Source of the DNA: Legionella sp. PC1000
GTDB taxonomy: Bacteria; Pseudomonadota; Gammaproteobacteria; Legionellales; Legionellaceae
DNA: 64,000 nt
Direction: 5' to 3'
Assembly (NCBI RefSeq): GCF_014109805.1
Contig: NZ_CP059400.1
Coordinates: 2,884,001-2,948,000, forward strand
Shown piece after piece: positions 38,302 to 47,369 of the stretch (position 1 is the first letter of the stretch; each line of letters begins with the position of its first letter). The notes beneath the pieces are model-generated. The model was not told the DNA's origin and did not search any database. It worked only from the letters and a program-made list of their open reading frames with translations. The position numbers and the translations under genes are program-made.

Positions 38302-38754
38302 ATGAAAATTTATCTCGTTCAGCATGGAGAACATTTAGGGAAAGAAATGGATCCCCAACAATCTCTTAGTAAAAAAGGAACAACAGATATTGAGCGTTTA
38401 GGTCATTTTCTAAATGAGAAAAAAATAGAAATTGCTCGCATACTCCATAGCAGTAAGCATAGAGCCGAGCAAACTGCGGCGATATTGGCTTCCAGTTTAT
38501 CCTCCTCAAAGAAGATTGAATTTCATCAAGGATTGGAACCTCTAGACCCCGTGAGCCCGATCGTAGATGAAATAAATCAGCAACAACACGACATCATGCT
38601 CGTAGGGCATATGCCTTTTATGGGTAAACTTATTGGTAAACTCGTTTTACTCAATGAAGACCGCTCCATTGTTGCCTTTGTTCCAGGAACTATCGCTTGT
38701 CTTGAACGAACTGATGAAGGAAAATGGCTTATCAATTGGATTAGACGCCCTTAA
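38302..38754 (+). CDS. sixA: Phosphohistidine phosphatase SixA-like
   Basis: A 150-aa histidine-phosphatase superfamily protein. The catalytic loop is VQHGE with the nucleophilic His at residue 8. The Arg of the usual RHG is Gln, a variant I recall in other SixA-like proteins. A second conserved histidine is in LVGHMPFMG. SKHRAEQTA carries the phosphate-binding Arg. In E. coli SixA dephosphorylates phosphohistidine on PtsN/ArcB-type proteins; the target here is unknown. CAAGGAGCCACC precedes the ATG. Confidence 0.82.
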   Translation: MKIYLVQHGEHLGKEMDPQQSLSKKGTTDIERLGHFLNEKKIEIARILHSSKHRAEQTAAILASSLSSSKKIEFHQGLEPLDPVSPIVDEINQQQHDIMLVGHMPFMGKLIGKLVLLNEDRSIVAFVPGTIACLERTDEGKWLINWIRRP

Positions 38755-38756
38755 AC

Positions 38757-38832
38757 TGTTTGCTATGCAGCGAAACCCGGATTCCGCTGCGCTGCATCCA
38801 ACACTACACCATACGGAGCAATTGGAAACAAG
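38757..38832. repeat. R3 palindromic repeat
   Basis: Stem-forming sequence GCTATGCAGCGAAACCCGGA followed by TTCCGCTGCGCTGCATCC, immediately after the sixA stop. Related segments follow other stop codons at 56119 and 59655, so the family may act as 3' hairpins. Confidence 0.65.
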
Positions 38833-38834
38833 TC

Positions 38835-39596
38835 TTAGGTTTCAAATTCCAATCCACAGATTAAGGCATTTGCATAGGTATTGCCTGTGCTCAATGGTTC
38901 TCTTACTTGATCGTTAAAGGAACTGAAATGGCCTTTCCCTAAATAGAAAAAACGATAACCGCATTCCAACGGCACGCCGCCACGAATAACGTGATTCAAT
39001 TTTACATGAACTCCCGCGGTTGCACTAAATTGTGCCGTGAGATCTCTAGAAAAGATATTATCAGGAAGTGTCTGGCCGTCAAGTGAATTCTCTTTAAAAT
39101 TACGAGCATTGATAAGATTAGGACCAGTCCCTACATCAATAATTAACCCATAGTCCGGATTTTTTGTATTAAGTGCAGCGCGAGCCATTACATAAATAGG
39201 AAAGTGCTCTACATCATAATGGTATGATAAATTTTGGAATAAGCTCTCTTGGATGACATAACCATTCACTGAAGTTTTAGCGAGATAATAAGCATTTAGT
39301 CCATAAGACATATCAAATAATTTAGTTTGGTGGCCATCTACAAAATAAGCCAAACCAACTAAATAATTTTCGTCATTATGATTCGTTACGGTAAAATAAT
39401 CACCAATCAATCCGTTAATATTAAGATGCTGCGCTTGGCCTTGATGCAACCAATAACCTCCCGCCTGTATCAGTGCGTAACCACTTCTATGTACCGGAGG
39501 ATGTGTCTGAACGTGACCCGCAGAACTTACTGTTGACGAATATAATCCCAGCAACAATAAAGTATAGTAAATTTCTTTTTGATTAAAAAACATCAT
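38835..39596 (-). CDS. Outer-membrane beta-barrel-like protein
   Basis: 253 aa with a signal peptide (YYTLLLLGLYSSTVSSAG). The mature part shows alternating hydrophobic strands with Gly and aromatic residues (SGYALIQAGGYWLHQG, YLVGLAYFVDG, LECGYRFFYLGKG), the pattern of an outer-membrane barrel, ending in LICGLEFET. AGGAAGA precedes the start. It resembles the opacity-family small porins widespread in Legionella. It converges on sixA with the R3 repeat between them. Confidence 0.65.
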   Translation of the reverse strand: MMFFNQKEIYYTLLLLGLYSSTVSSAGHVQTHPPVHRSGYALIQAGGYWLHQGQAQHLNINGLIGDYFTVTNHNDENYLVGLAYFVDGHQTKLFDMSYGLNAYYLAKTSVNGYVIQESLFQNLSYHYDVEHFPIYVMARAALNTKNPDYGLIIDVGTGPNLINARNFKENSLDGQTLPDNIFSRDLTAQFSATAGVHVKLNHVIRGGVPLECGYRFFYLGKGHFSSFNDQVREPLSTGNTYANALICGLEFET

Positions 39597-39776
39597 TCTT
39601 CCTATCGATCATTTAGTCAAAGTATTTTTCAGGGCTTGTAAAACAGACCCTGGTAGTTTCTAACTTATTCCAGCATATCTCCTTAATTTTTTTAATCTAC
39701 CAATCTCCACTAAGAATTACAACATACTCCTATAACAGCAAAGATATATAATATCAATTATTGCAAGCAAAGCCAG
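39597..39776. other. Upstream region without gene
   Basis: AT-rich promoter region of the outer-membrane protein gene (minus strand). No open frame or hairpin of note before the R2 repeat begins at 39777. Confidence 0.4.
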
Positions 39777-39910
39777 GTCTGTTTCCATTGCGCTAGCTTG
39801 AGTCAAAATGGCCTGATTTTTGAGTACCGAAGCGCAGCATACATGAAGTATGTGAGCATCGGAACGCAGATAATCAGGGAAGTTTGGCCAAGGAAGGTAG
39901 GGATCTGTTT
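39777..39910. repeat. R2 repeat, copy 2
   Basis: A 134-bp palindromic repeat beginning GTCTGTTTCC and ending GGGATCTGTTT. The central inverted arms surround CATACATGAAGTATG. It is about 80 percent similar to copy 3 and lies immediately left of element B. Confidence 0.85.
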
Positions 39911-39911
39911 A

Positions 39912-40250
39912 CCTGAGGTATCTTCAGTATTTTGATGAGAAACCTCCACTAATTTTTTCGCCTACATACCACGCTTAATTTTTTCACCTACATACCACGC
40001 TTAATTTTTTCACCTACGTACCGCGCTTAATTTTTTCACCTACGTACCGCGCTTAATTTTTCACCTACGTACCGCGCTTAATTTTTCACCTACGTACCGC
40101 GCTTTATGCGCGGTATCCAGGGATCTCGCTATAGAAATGCTCAGCGGCATCTTAAATATCGTTCTGGATACCGCGCATAAAGCGCGGTACGTAGAGAAAT
40201 TTACAAGTTCGTAGAGAAATTTAAAATGAAAAACTAACGATCCCCCAGGG
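39912..40250. repeat. Giant nested palindrome, element B (family P1, 5 half-units)
   Basis: Same design as element A at 17447. The end is CCTGAGGTATCTTCAG, mirrored loosely by CTAACGATCCCCCAGGG. Five half-units of 25-26 bp start at 39961 (CCTACATACCACGCTTAATT type). The core arms at 40090-40120 and 40164-40194 are perfect 31-bp complements around a loop resembling that of element A. Right-hand units of the GTAGAGAAATTTA type follow. It is flanked by two R2 copies. Confidence 0.9.
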
Positions 40251-40388
40251 TCTGTTTCCAATGCGCTAGCTTGAGTCAAAATGGCCTGTTTTTTGAGTAC
40301 CGAAGCTCAGCATACATGGAGTATGTGAGCATCTGAGCACAGAAAATCTGGACAGTTTGACCAAGATAGTAGAAATGGAAACAGACCC
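40248..40388. repeat. R2 repeat, copy 3 with perfect terminal inverted repeats
   Basis: A 141-bp unit whose ends are perfect 13-bp complements: GGGTCTGTTTCCA and TGGAAACAGACCC. The inner arms meet at CATACATGGAGTATG. This copy defines the family boundaries. It directly abuts the right end of element B. Confidence 0.9.
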
Positions 40389-40435
40389 TAATGTATTATT
40401 AAATAAACAATTTTACTGGCAAGGAAGTCTCATCT

Positions 40436-40867
40436 ATGTACAAACAAATTATGGTGGCAGTGAATGATACTAAAGCATCCGTTTTAGCATTAAAAGAGGC
40501 AATTAAAGTCGCAAAAAGCCAGGGGTCCAAGATATGCGTGATTCATATAATTGATACCTTATATGAAGGTGATGTCGATCGAGAAACATTTGTTGAGCTC
40601 ACCAGAAAACAAGGACAAGAAGTTTTAGACTCAATGAAAAAAATACTCAGTCGCTCAAAAGTAGAATTTGAAATGAAACTTACCGAACTCACCCCTTCCA
40701 AAGCACAAATTGCCGAAAAACTTGTTGATGAAGCAAGAGGATTGTCCGCCGACTTAATTGTTATAGGTACTCAGGGTCGTCGCGGAATCCATCATATACT
40801 TACTGGCAGTATTGCTGAGGAAGTCATACGCATATCCAAAACCCCAGTATTGCTGATTAGACATTAG
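40436..40867 (+). CDS. Universal stress protein (UspA family)
   Basis: A 143-aa single-domain USP. It begins YKQIMVAVNDT and ends with the nucleotide-binding loop GTQGRRGIHHILTGSIAEEVIR and PVLLIR, so it is probably the ATP-binding type (G-2x-G-9x-G-S/T). It would be a cytoplasmic stress or dormancy protein. GGAAGTCTCATCT precedes the ATG. It stands alone downstream of the repeat sandwich. Confidence 0.9.
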   Translation: MYKQIMVAVNDTKASVLALKEAIKVAKSQGSKICVIHIIDTLYEGDVDRETFVELTRKQGQEVLDSMKKILSRSKVEFEMKLTELTPSKAQIAEKLVDEARGLSADLIVIGTQGRRGIHHILTGSIAEEVIRISKTPVLLIRH

Positions 40868-41082
40868 AGATATATAAAATCAATTTATTGTCCATCGTAC
40901 GATTGATATGGTTGTTTCCGGAGCTAAATGTTCCCCAGTAATTGGTTTAATAAATCACTTATTTTCTTTGATTATACAATTTGATTTATGAAATCATAAA
41001 GAATCTTAATAATCACTTCATTAATCCTTAATAATCTTGTGCTATAAATTATTAGCTCACCAATTATACAATTGATACGAAT

Positions 41083-44000
41083 ATGCCTGGATTATACTCA
41101 AAACAACGAATAAACTTTGATTCGCTGACTGATACAGATCTGTCACGATATGAGTATCATCGTACTTTACGTAGCGCTATTGGTCTATCTGCTACCAGCT
41201 ATTCACAGCAACAAACCACAGAGGGTGTCATTTATCAATGGGATAATATTGCCCCAGAAATTGCTCTCGTTATTTTTCAAGATGCTAAAAAACAAAAGAT
41301 TAATATCCAAGACGAAGTGATTCAGCACATAGGAGCTGAGGAGTTCAATAAGGAGCGTTTGAAAAAAGCGATAGAGAAATTACAGAGCAATCCACGTTAC
41401 GCTTTGTTTGTACAAAAATTGGCATTACATATTACCGCAAAAAAATCTACCAAACTGACCTTGGAACATTTAACCTCGGCAGGAATTTTCACCCTGGAAC
41501 AATTTGACGAGGTATTCACTCAATTTTTGTATGTACAGAAAAAATTAACCAAGAGTTTTCCTAATTTCGACGAGATAACAGAAGAAGATGATTATTATCA
41601 GTTCATTGCTTTTATGGCAAATGAACCATTATATGAATCTTTTCTCCGGTCATATACCGATTATATTGCCTCCGAGTTTAATAAGGGAAGAATAAAAAGT
41701 AGCCAAGTAGAAGCGCCTAAAGAAATTGATAGTCAGTCACTTTTAAGTTTTTTCAATGCAATGAGTTATGATTTAAGTTTACAACCACCTAAATCAAGAC
41801 CACTGCAAACCAATACCTTATATATCACATTACTCCCTGACACATTACACTATACGGTCGTTGATCTAAGCGGCAAAGAAATTAACGCAACAATTAATTT
41901 CAGTGAGTGCAATTTTATTGTAAATGAACAAACTACTGAAGAAGAATTAAGAAGCCATTTACCTGAGCTTTTGAAAATCACATCTCAAAGAGGCCATACT
42001 GGAGATATTGCACGGAATAATACTGTAGCATTAAGAGATAAAGGAATCGCTTTTTTGGAAAATGATGTGGGGAGCAGCTTATTTTTATCTCATTTACCAG
42101 CAGTCGATCTGGTTAAAGATGAAGGATATAAATTTACTCTTTATCAGTGGCTAAATCAGGGAAATCTAGAGCGATTAAAAGATCTTTTGGTTGACGGAGC
42201 ATGTCAACGTTATAACCAAGTTCTGGATGCTTGGATAAAACAAATGAAAGAGCCAGCAGAAATAAATGAAGAATTTAAAAAAGAGATTGATGCTGTTGGT
42301 ACTTTAATGAAGGAAATCACTGCACTAATTGCTAGCCTTGATGATAATCCAAATGCAAAAGATAAGGAGTTAGATGAGAAAATAGCTCAGCTGATCATTC
42401 ATTTAAAAGAAGTTAAAAAATTTTATGGTAGCACTCCACTTCTGCAACCTGGAGAGGAGTTCCCTTCAACAGCCGGCAATTTTGAAAATTTTATCAAAAA
42501 AATCCTATTCCTTGCACCCGATGATAAGTTAATTCAATATGTCCCTGACAGTCGGGATGTGGATAGAATTTGGAAATTGAATTTGATCGATTTGGTTAAT
42601 GGATTAGTGAATGATAGAAATTTTGTTGCTGCTCGTGACGTAAAAAACAAAAACAACCTATCATTTTTAACAAATGAATCGGGTCTTGTTTTACCTCCTT
42701 CTCCTATTTTTAGAGAGCAAGTTAAAAGAAAATTGACAACATATCTTAAAAAGGATGTTCACCATTATCATACAGTACAAAGTTATCAAAATGATCACTT
42801 AAATATGACGCAAGCCCCTGTTGTTTTTAGAGGGGGGCACCTAACTAACTCGTTAGAAGAAACAGTATTTTTCGCCAAGAAAATGACCCGGACTGGTGAA
42901 TATTCTGCTGACAGTCATCTATTAGCCGGACAAGAAAATAATGTTAAAAAACATGAAATTCGCTCCGGAACTGCTGTTACCTTGGCAACTACAGGGATTG
43001 GGGGGACACGATCAGTTACAGATAAATTTGATGTAGCCCTTAAATTTGGTGGTATGAACGATGTAAAGATTCTCTATATCGTTCGTGGTAAAGAATCATT
43101 TCACTCGCAGCCTTTTGCAGAAATTGTAGGTAAGTCAAAATTAGCTGAAATTGCGTATACGCATGTTAATCCTCATGATTATGTCATGACAATCCTTTAT
43201 AACCGAGATAATGAAATACTTGATGTTATTCCTGGGAATTTAAATGGAGAAATCCAAGGTATAAGTGAATTTACAAAAGAAGTGATTCATGCAGGGATTG
43301 AATTTTACAATAAGAAAAATGGCTCCCCCCCTGCATCCAACAAACCTGTAAAGCTCCCAACGCCTCCCAGACAAGAACAGAGGATAGCACTCCATCTGTC
43401 TGGGGAAAAGCCGTTACTGGATATTCTTTCCCTTCATAAAACAGAATCGTCTTCATCAGCTAAAAAAACAAATCCTTATGGAAAAAAATTGCATAGCATC
43501 CGGATCACGCGTAATACTCGTGAAGGCCATAAAACGCTCTCATTAGAAACATTGCGTCCTGAAGTAGAAGTCATTATGCAACATAGAGAAGAACTGGCTC
43601 CACCTGAGGGTGCATTTAAATTAGTTCCTGGAAGATTAAGTAAAGTGAGGGAAACTGCTGTTGAACACTTCAATATGCGACATGTTATAACACTCAAAGG
43701 TTTTAATCGATGGAGTCTTCAGGAACGAAAATTACAGGAAACATATAATCGCATATTACAGCCTAATTTTATGGAAGGTGACATTCAGGAACAACTCGCG
43801 CATGCCAATGCCGCTCATGAAGAGTGGTTAACTGATGTGCTAGTACCCAAATTACAAACTGCATTGATGCTTCATCTTTCTGCACGATTAATTACAGATT
43901 ACCGAGTTGATACTGAAGAAGTGAACGAGCTTGCACAGAAATTATTTCATGAAATTTTGAAATCAAGCTCTCATTATTTACAACTCATAACTAATTGGTC

Positions 44001-45321
44001 AAGAATTTACACTTTACTGGAAGGAGAAGATCTACATCAACGTTGTGTAGAAAATGCACATGCAAGGATGGAAAAAATATATCCCTCCTTGAGTAAAGAC
44101 AGCTATGAATATCAATTGAAATTCGAATCATGTTTGATCATGGCAAAAAATAAAATCCAAAAGCAATTGGTAAACCAAATGATGTCCGAATTCTTGGATA
44201 ACAATTTGGACCATTTTACTCAACAATGTAAGCTGCAAAAGAAAACAGTTTATTCACTTGCCGATAATCGTCATTTAGTCTTTTTAGGTCCAGCCGCGAG
44301 TGGTAAGAGTACTATTTCCAATCAATATATTAAGCGAGAACAAAGAAAAGATTATGTTTCCTTAGCCACAGATGATTATCGAGGCATATTTATGCCATTT
44401 ACGGAGATGTTTGAAAAACAGGAAACCGATCAAGTCTTTATCCGTACACAAGATAGCGCTTATTTGATCAGCGAACTCGTTGAAGAGCGAGTTTTATCCC
44501 AAAAAAATAAAAGACCGAATGTAATTATAGACGGCGTGACTTATAAGCCCTCACAAAAAGCTTTAATAGAAAAAAATAATAATTCTGTTGTAGTCTGTGC
44601 GTGTTTGGATGATATGTCTTTGGCCGTTAAACGCTCTTATGATAGGGCAAAACAAGAGGAAAGTGGTTCGGCAGATAAAGGGCGCTATGTGAACACAACC
44701 AGTTTACTTCATATGCATAAGACAGCAAGCATCAACCTACTCATTTCTTGCGCCCCTAATACAACCATTGCATTTTATAATACCAATATACCTCGTGGAG
44801 CAACTCCTCCATTGATTGCTACTGTAGATACGCATGGAGAAAAGACGCTAACAATTAATCAGGATAAAGGCTCCTTGATGTGTTTGGCCTCTTTTTTCAA
44901 TAAAGCACGAGTGAATGTTCAAGCTAAAAGTGATCAACATCTTTTTTTAGACAAATTAAAACGACCTGAATTTCAGATTGATTCATTATTCGCAGTAATG
45001 GATTATGGATTTAAAATTGTTTTAAATGGTGAAAATAACAAGCCCTGTTTAACAGTTAAAAAGGAAAAAGGGCAGATAATTATGGAAATCCTCGACTCAG
45101 AACAAGTCAAAAGTAAAATACGAGAAAATACAGCTGAAAAACCCTTATTACAAATGTTTTTGTTGTATGGACAACACGGTAGTTTAAAAGCAGTTCAGAA
45201 AGAATGTTTGATGCATGAAGATATTGATTTAATGGTTGAACAAATTATTGATTCCCAATCGAGTACACGGCAGATATCAGTAAGCGACAACAGATTATTA
45301 AAAGACAACTTGCATCTATAA
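41083..45321 (+). CDS. Large putative effector with possible ART-like region and zeta-toxin-like kinase domain
   Basis: 1412 aa, no signal peptide or clear membrane span. The C-terminal third contains a P-loop kinase domain: FLGPAASGKST with Lys1075, then LATDDYR (Asp1097/1098), IIDGVTY and a late segment with VKRSYDRAKQ and GRYVNT, which matches zeta-toxin/polynucleotide-kinase proteins. The middle has VVFRGGHL (Arg583), a GGTRSVTDKFDVALKF segment and an AEIAYTHVNPHDYV segment, an R-S-E order reminiscent of mono-ADP-ribosyltransferases, though less certain. The N-terminal 550 residues are unrecognised and helical. A small gene follows after 58 bp. Probably a Dot/Icm substrate. Confidence 0.7.
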   Translation: MPGLYSKQRINFDSLTDTDLSRYEYHRTLRSAIGLSATSYSQQQTTEGVIYQWDNIAPEIALVIFQDAKKQKINIQDEVIQHIGAEEFNKERLKKAIEKLQSNPRYALFVQKLALHITAKKSTKLTLEHLTSAGIFTLEQFDEVFTQFLYVQKKLTKSFPNFDEITEEDDYYQFIAFMANEPLYESFLRSYTDYIASEFNKGRIKSSQVEAPKEIDSQSLLSFFNAMSYDLSLQPPKSRPLQTNTLYITLLPDTLHYTVVDLSGKEINATINFSECNFIVNEQTTEEELRSHLPELLKITSQRGHTGDIARNNTVALRDKGIAFLENDVGSSLFLSHLPAVDLVKDEGYKFTLYQWLNQGNLERLKDLLVDGACQRYNQVLDAWIKQMKEPAEINEEFKKEIDAVGTLMKEITALIASLDDNPNAKDKELDEKIAQLIIHLKEVKKFYGSTPLLQPGEEFPSTAGNFENFIKKILFLAPDDKLIQYVPDSRDVDRIWKLNLIDLVNGLVNDRNFVAARDVKNKNNLSFLTNESGLVLPPSPIFREQVKRKLTTYLKKDVHHYHTVQSYQNDHLNMTQAPVVFRGGHLTNSLEETVFFAKKMTRTGEYSADSHLLAGQENNVKKHEIRSGTAVTLATTGIGGTRSVTDKFDVALKFGGMNDVKILYIVRGKESFHSQPFAEIVGKSKLAEIAYTHVNPHDYVMTILYNRDNEILDVIPGNLNGEIQGISEFTKEVIHAGIEFYNKKNGSPPASNKPVKLPTPPRQEQRIALHLSGEKPLLDILSLHKTESSSSAKKTNPYGKKLHSIRITRNTREGHKTLSLETLRPEVEVIMQHREELAPPEGAFKLVPGRLSKVRETAVEHFNMRHVITLKGFNRWSLQERKLQETYNRILQPNFMEGDIQEQLAHANAAHEEWLTDVLVPKLQTALMLHLSARLITDYRVDTEEVNELAQKLFHEILKSSSHYLQLITNWSRIYTLLEGEDLHQRCVENAHARMEKIYPSLSKDSYEYQLKFESCLIMAKNKIQKQLVNQMMSEFLDNNLDHFTQQCKLQKKTVYSLADNRHLVFLGPAASGKSTISNQYIKREQRKDYVSLATDDYRGIFMPFTEMFEKQETDQVFIRTQDSAYLISELVEERVLSQKNKRPNVIIDGVTYKPSQKALIEKNNNSVVVCACLDDMSLAVKRSYDRAKQEESGSADKGRYVNTTSLLHMHKTASINLLISCAPNTTIAFYNTNIPRGATPPLIATVDTHGEKTLTINQDKGSLMCLASFFNKARVNVQAKSDQHLFLDKLKRPEFQIDSLFAVMDYGFKIVLNGENNKPCLTVKKEKGQIIMEILDSEQVKSKIRENTAEKPLLQMFLLYGQHGSLKAVQKECLMHEDIDLMVEQIIDSQSSTRQISVSDNRLLKDNLHL

Positions 45322-45379
45322 TATATAAAGTGAAAAATTAATGCGATATAAATTATTTATAGATCAAAAGGAAGATACA

Positions 45380-45805
45380 ATGAACGCTCGTTTACTGGAA
45401 AAAATTGCGCACGAGAAAGATAAAGTAGAACTGTTTATTGACTCGATGCGCGATATCTTTGAGAGAACCCCTGATGAACTGGAGAAAGCGAAACGTCTTG
45501 AGATATTCGATACTTTATTACTTTTAGCAACCTATGCTGAAGCTGAAGAGCTTGAAAATGAATTTCAAATAGCGTTACCTAATAACGAACACAATGATTC
45601 AATTACCTATCTGTGCCAACAACTTCGAGAAATCAATGGTTTTTGTCAATGCACCTTTAGCGATGAGCATAACGTGTATCAAGATTTACTTTCTGAGGTG
45701 ATAACTCCAGAAAAAAAACAAGCTGTGCGTGAACTTTTAAGTAAAACAATTTCTGAACTCATTTTTGAGAAAACAAATACTGGAACACATCGTTTAGGTC
45801 TTTAA
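45380..45805 (+). CDS. Small acidic helical protein linked to the zeta-domain gene
   Basis: 141 aa from the ATG at 45380, which is preceded by AAAAGGAAGATACA; the frame opens further upstream at 45341 without such a site. The protein is acidic and mainly helical, e.g. NARLLEKIAHEKDKVELF and TPEKKQAVRELLSKTISELIF. No domain is recognised. It follows the large kinase-domain gene by 58 bp on the same strand and ends at a perfect terminator hairpin, so both probably form one operon. A chaperone, antidote or regulatory partner is possible but unproven. Confidence 0.6.
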   Translation: MNARLLEKIAHEKDKVELFIDSMRDIFERTPDELEKAKRLEIFDTLLLLATYAEAEELENEFQIALPNNEHNDSITYLCQQLREINGFCQCTFSDEHNVYQDLLSEVITPEKKQAVRELLSKTISELIFEKTNTGTHRLGL

Positions 45806-45830
45806 AAACAGTAGATACCACACTTTAAAA

Positions 45831-45869
45831 GAAACAATCCATTTTATCCGCTTTAAAATGGATTGTTTC
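45831..45869. terminator. Terminator hairpin
   Basis: Perfect 16-bp stem GAAACAATCCATTTTA / TAAAATGGATTGTTTC with a 7-nt loop, just after the small acidic gene. Confidence 0.85.
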
Positions 45870-45962
45870 AAAATTACTAACGTAAGTACTTGTTTTGCAC
45901 TGCAAATAATTCCTATGGGTTAAGAAGTCAAACCATAGCACTCTAATAAAAAATGAGATAAG

Positions 45963-46403
45963 ATGGCGCTCTGTTGTTTTCTCAGGAGAATCATTCTGAG
46001 TACCTTTTTTAATGCCACATATACAGCAGCCGCTGCAATTTATGCAGAATTTAAGTTCTATCCTTACTATAATTTTGGCTTTCATCTTGATGCACTTACC
46101 AGCTTTTTCTGTCATATATTTCGTGCCCTGTATGACTTGACTGCTTTTTTATTACGTGTAGTTGCTACTCCATTTTTTCTTTTAAATCCCTTTTGTTGGC
46201 CCAGTCTACCAAGCCATGCGTTAAATCTTGTCGATGATATAGTAGGTGCTGCGCTCAGTGTAGTCAGTATTGCCATCCATCCTATTCTTTTCATTATCCG
46301 TACGTTAAGCTCCATGATTCGAGGCTATGATGAAGGAACAGATTATGATTGGGGTTCCGATCAAGAAGAAGAGGATCTGAAAATGGCGATGGCGATCTGG
46401 TAA
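45963..46403 (+). CDS. Hydrophobic protein with acidic tail, putative membrane-targeted effector
   Basis: 146 aa. Two long hydrophobic regions (LDALTSFFCHIFRALYDLTA and a stretch around VVSIAIHPILFIIRTL) suggest membrane insertion. The C-terminus is DYDWGSDQEEEDLKMAMAIW, an acidic block with Met and aliphatic residues typical of Dot/Icm signal tails. No known domain. The start codon lacks a strong ribosome site. The gene stands between the terminator hairpin and the convergent lipase gene. Confidence 0.55.
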   Translation: MALCCFLRRIILSTFFNATYTAAAAIYAEFKFYPYYNFGFHLDALTSFFCHIFRALYDLTAFLLRVVATPFFLLNPFCWPSLPSHALNLVDDIVGAALSVVSIAIHPILFIIRTLSSMIRGYDEGTDYDWGSDQEEEDLKMAMAIW

Positions 46404-46568
46404 CATTAGGAACGAAAGATAATAGACTTCTGCGGCAAGTCCACTCCAGAGGAGACTTGCTTCGTCGATAGCTCGAATTCTCATGTGACTTCGATATCTC
46501 CTGCCACTACTCTTTGAAGAAGTCTAATGAACCGAAGCCTGGCTTTTATGTTTCTTTTCAGGCAGTTT

Positions 46569-47369
46569 TCATCCACTTTTTTTAGAGTTAGGTCCTGCTG
46601 CTACTGGTGCAAAAGTTCCGTTTTTTAAGAAACTCAAAATTAATTGCCTCGCTTTTGCATTATTCATAATAAAAGTATGACTGGAATTAACAATCACTGG
46701 CTCATTTTGTCCTAAACGAGCAAATTCAGGTGGTACTTTCGCATCATAGCGTCCTGCGATGATCCCTATTTTAATGTGTGGTACTGATACATGATGTACG
46801 TATGAAGCGTGATCAGAACTCAATTCAACCAATGGTTTGATTGGAAAAGTAAGCATGGGAAACAATTCAGTAGAAAGCTTCGCCAGTTTTGAACCTTGAT
46901 TTGGTGGAGCCAGCATGATAAGACTGCCAATATTTTTTAATTGTTTTGCTGAAAGGCTGGATAGTGCCTCTCGGGTAATAATGCCTCCGAGACTATGAGT
47001 AATAAAATTAATTTTAACACCTGGATTTTTTTCTAATAAATTTTTAATAAACTGATTCAAATAAATCCCGTGCTCTTGAATACTGTATTTTGCAGAAGGA
47101 TAATTATAGGAATAAACCAGATAACCTTGTCTTTTTAGATAAACTTTTAATGGCAACATGCTGAGGGAAGTACGCATCAAACCATGTATTAATACTATGA
47201 TTTCCTGATTTTGTTTTGGTTTGACCTGAGCAGCAATAGAAGTTGTATTGGATTGCTCCCTGCTCCCAGGAAAAAATGCATAAGCTTGAACCATACAACC
47301 TATCCCAATAAAAGCTATGAGAATAAGTCGAGCAAGCAATCGATTTTTATTAAGAATGATTCTGGTCAT
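46569..47369 (-). CDS. Secreted or periplasmic alpha/beta-hydrolase (lipase-like)
   Basis: 266 aa. The N-terminal hydrophobic segment (LLARLILIAFIGIGCMVQAYAF) is a signal peptide or anchor. The alpha/beta-hydrolase core has the oxyanion motif LIHGLMRTS, nucleophile Ser in THSLGG, candidate Asp in AGRYDAKV and His in SSHTFIM. It resembles triacylglycerol lipases/PGAP1-like hydrolases. AGGGAGATA precedes the ATG. Substrate unknown; probably short-chain esters or lipids. Confidence 0.85.
   Translation of the reverse strand: MTRIILNKNRLLARLILIAFIGIGCMVQAYAFFPGSREQSNTTSIAAQVKPKQNQEIIVLIHGLMRTSLSMLPLKVYLKRQGYLVYSYNYPSAKYSIQEHGIYLNQFIKNLLEKNPGVKINFITHSLGGIITREALSSLSAKQLKNIGSLIMLAPPNQGSKLAKLSTELFPMLTFPIKPLVELSSDHASYVHHVSVPHIKIGIIAGRYDAKVPPEFARLGQNEPVIVNSSHTFIMNNAKARQLILSFLKNGTFAPVAAGPNSKKSG

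Noticed and set aside
40061-40279. 72-codon frame on the minus strand
   Set aside because: It covers palindrome B and part of R2; no independent evidence of coding.
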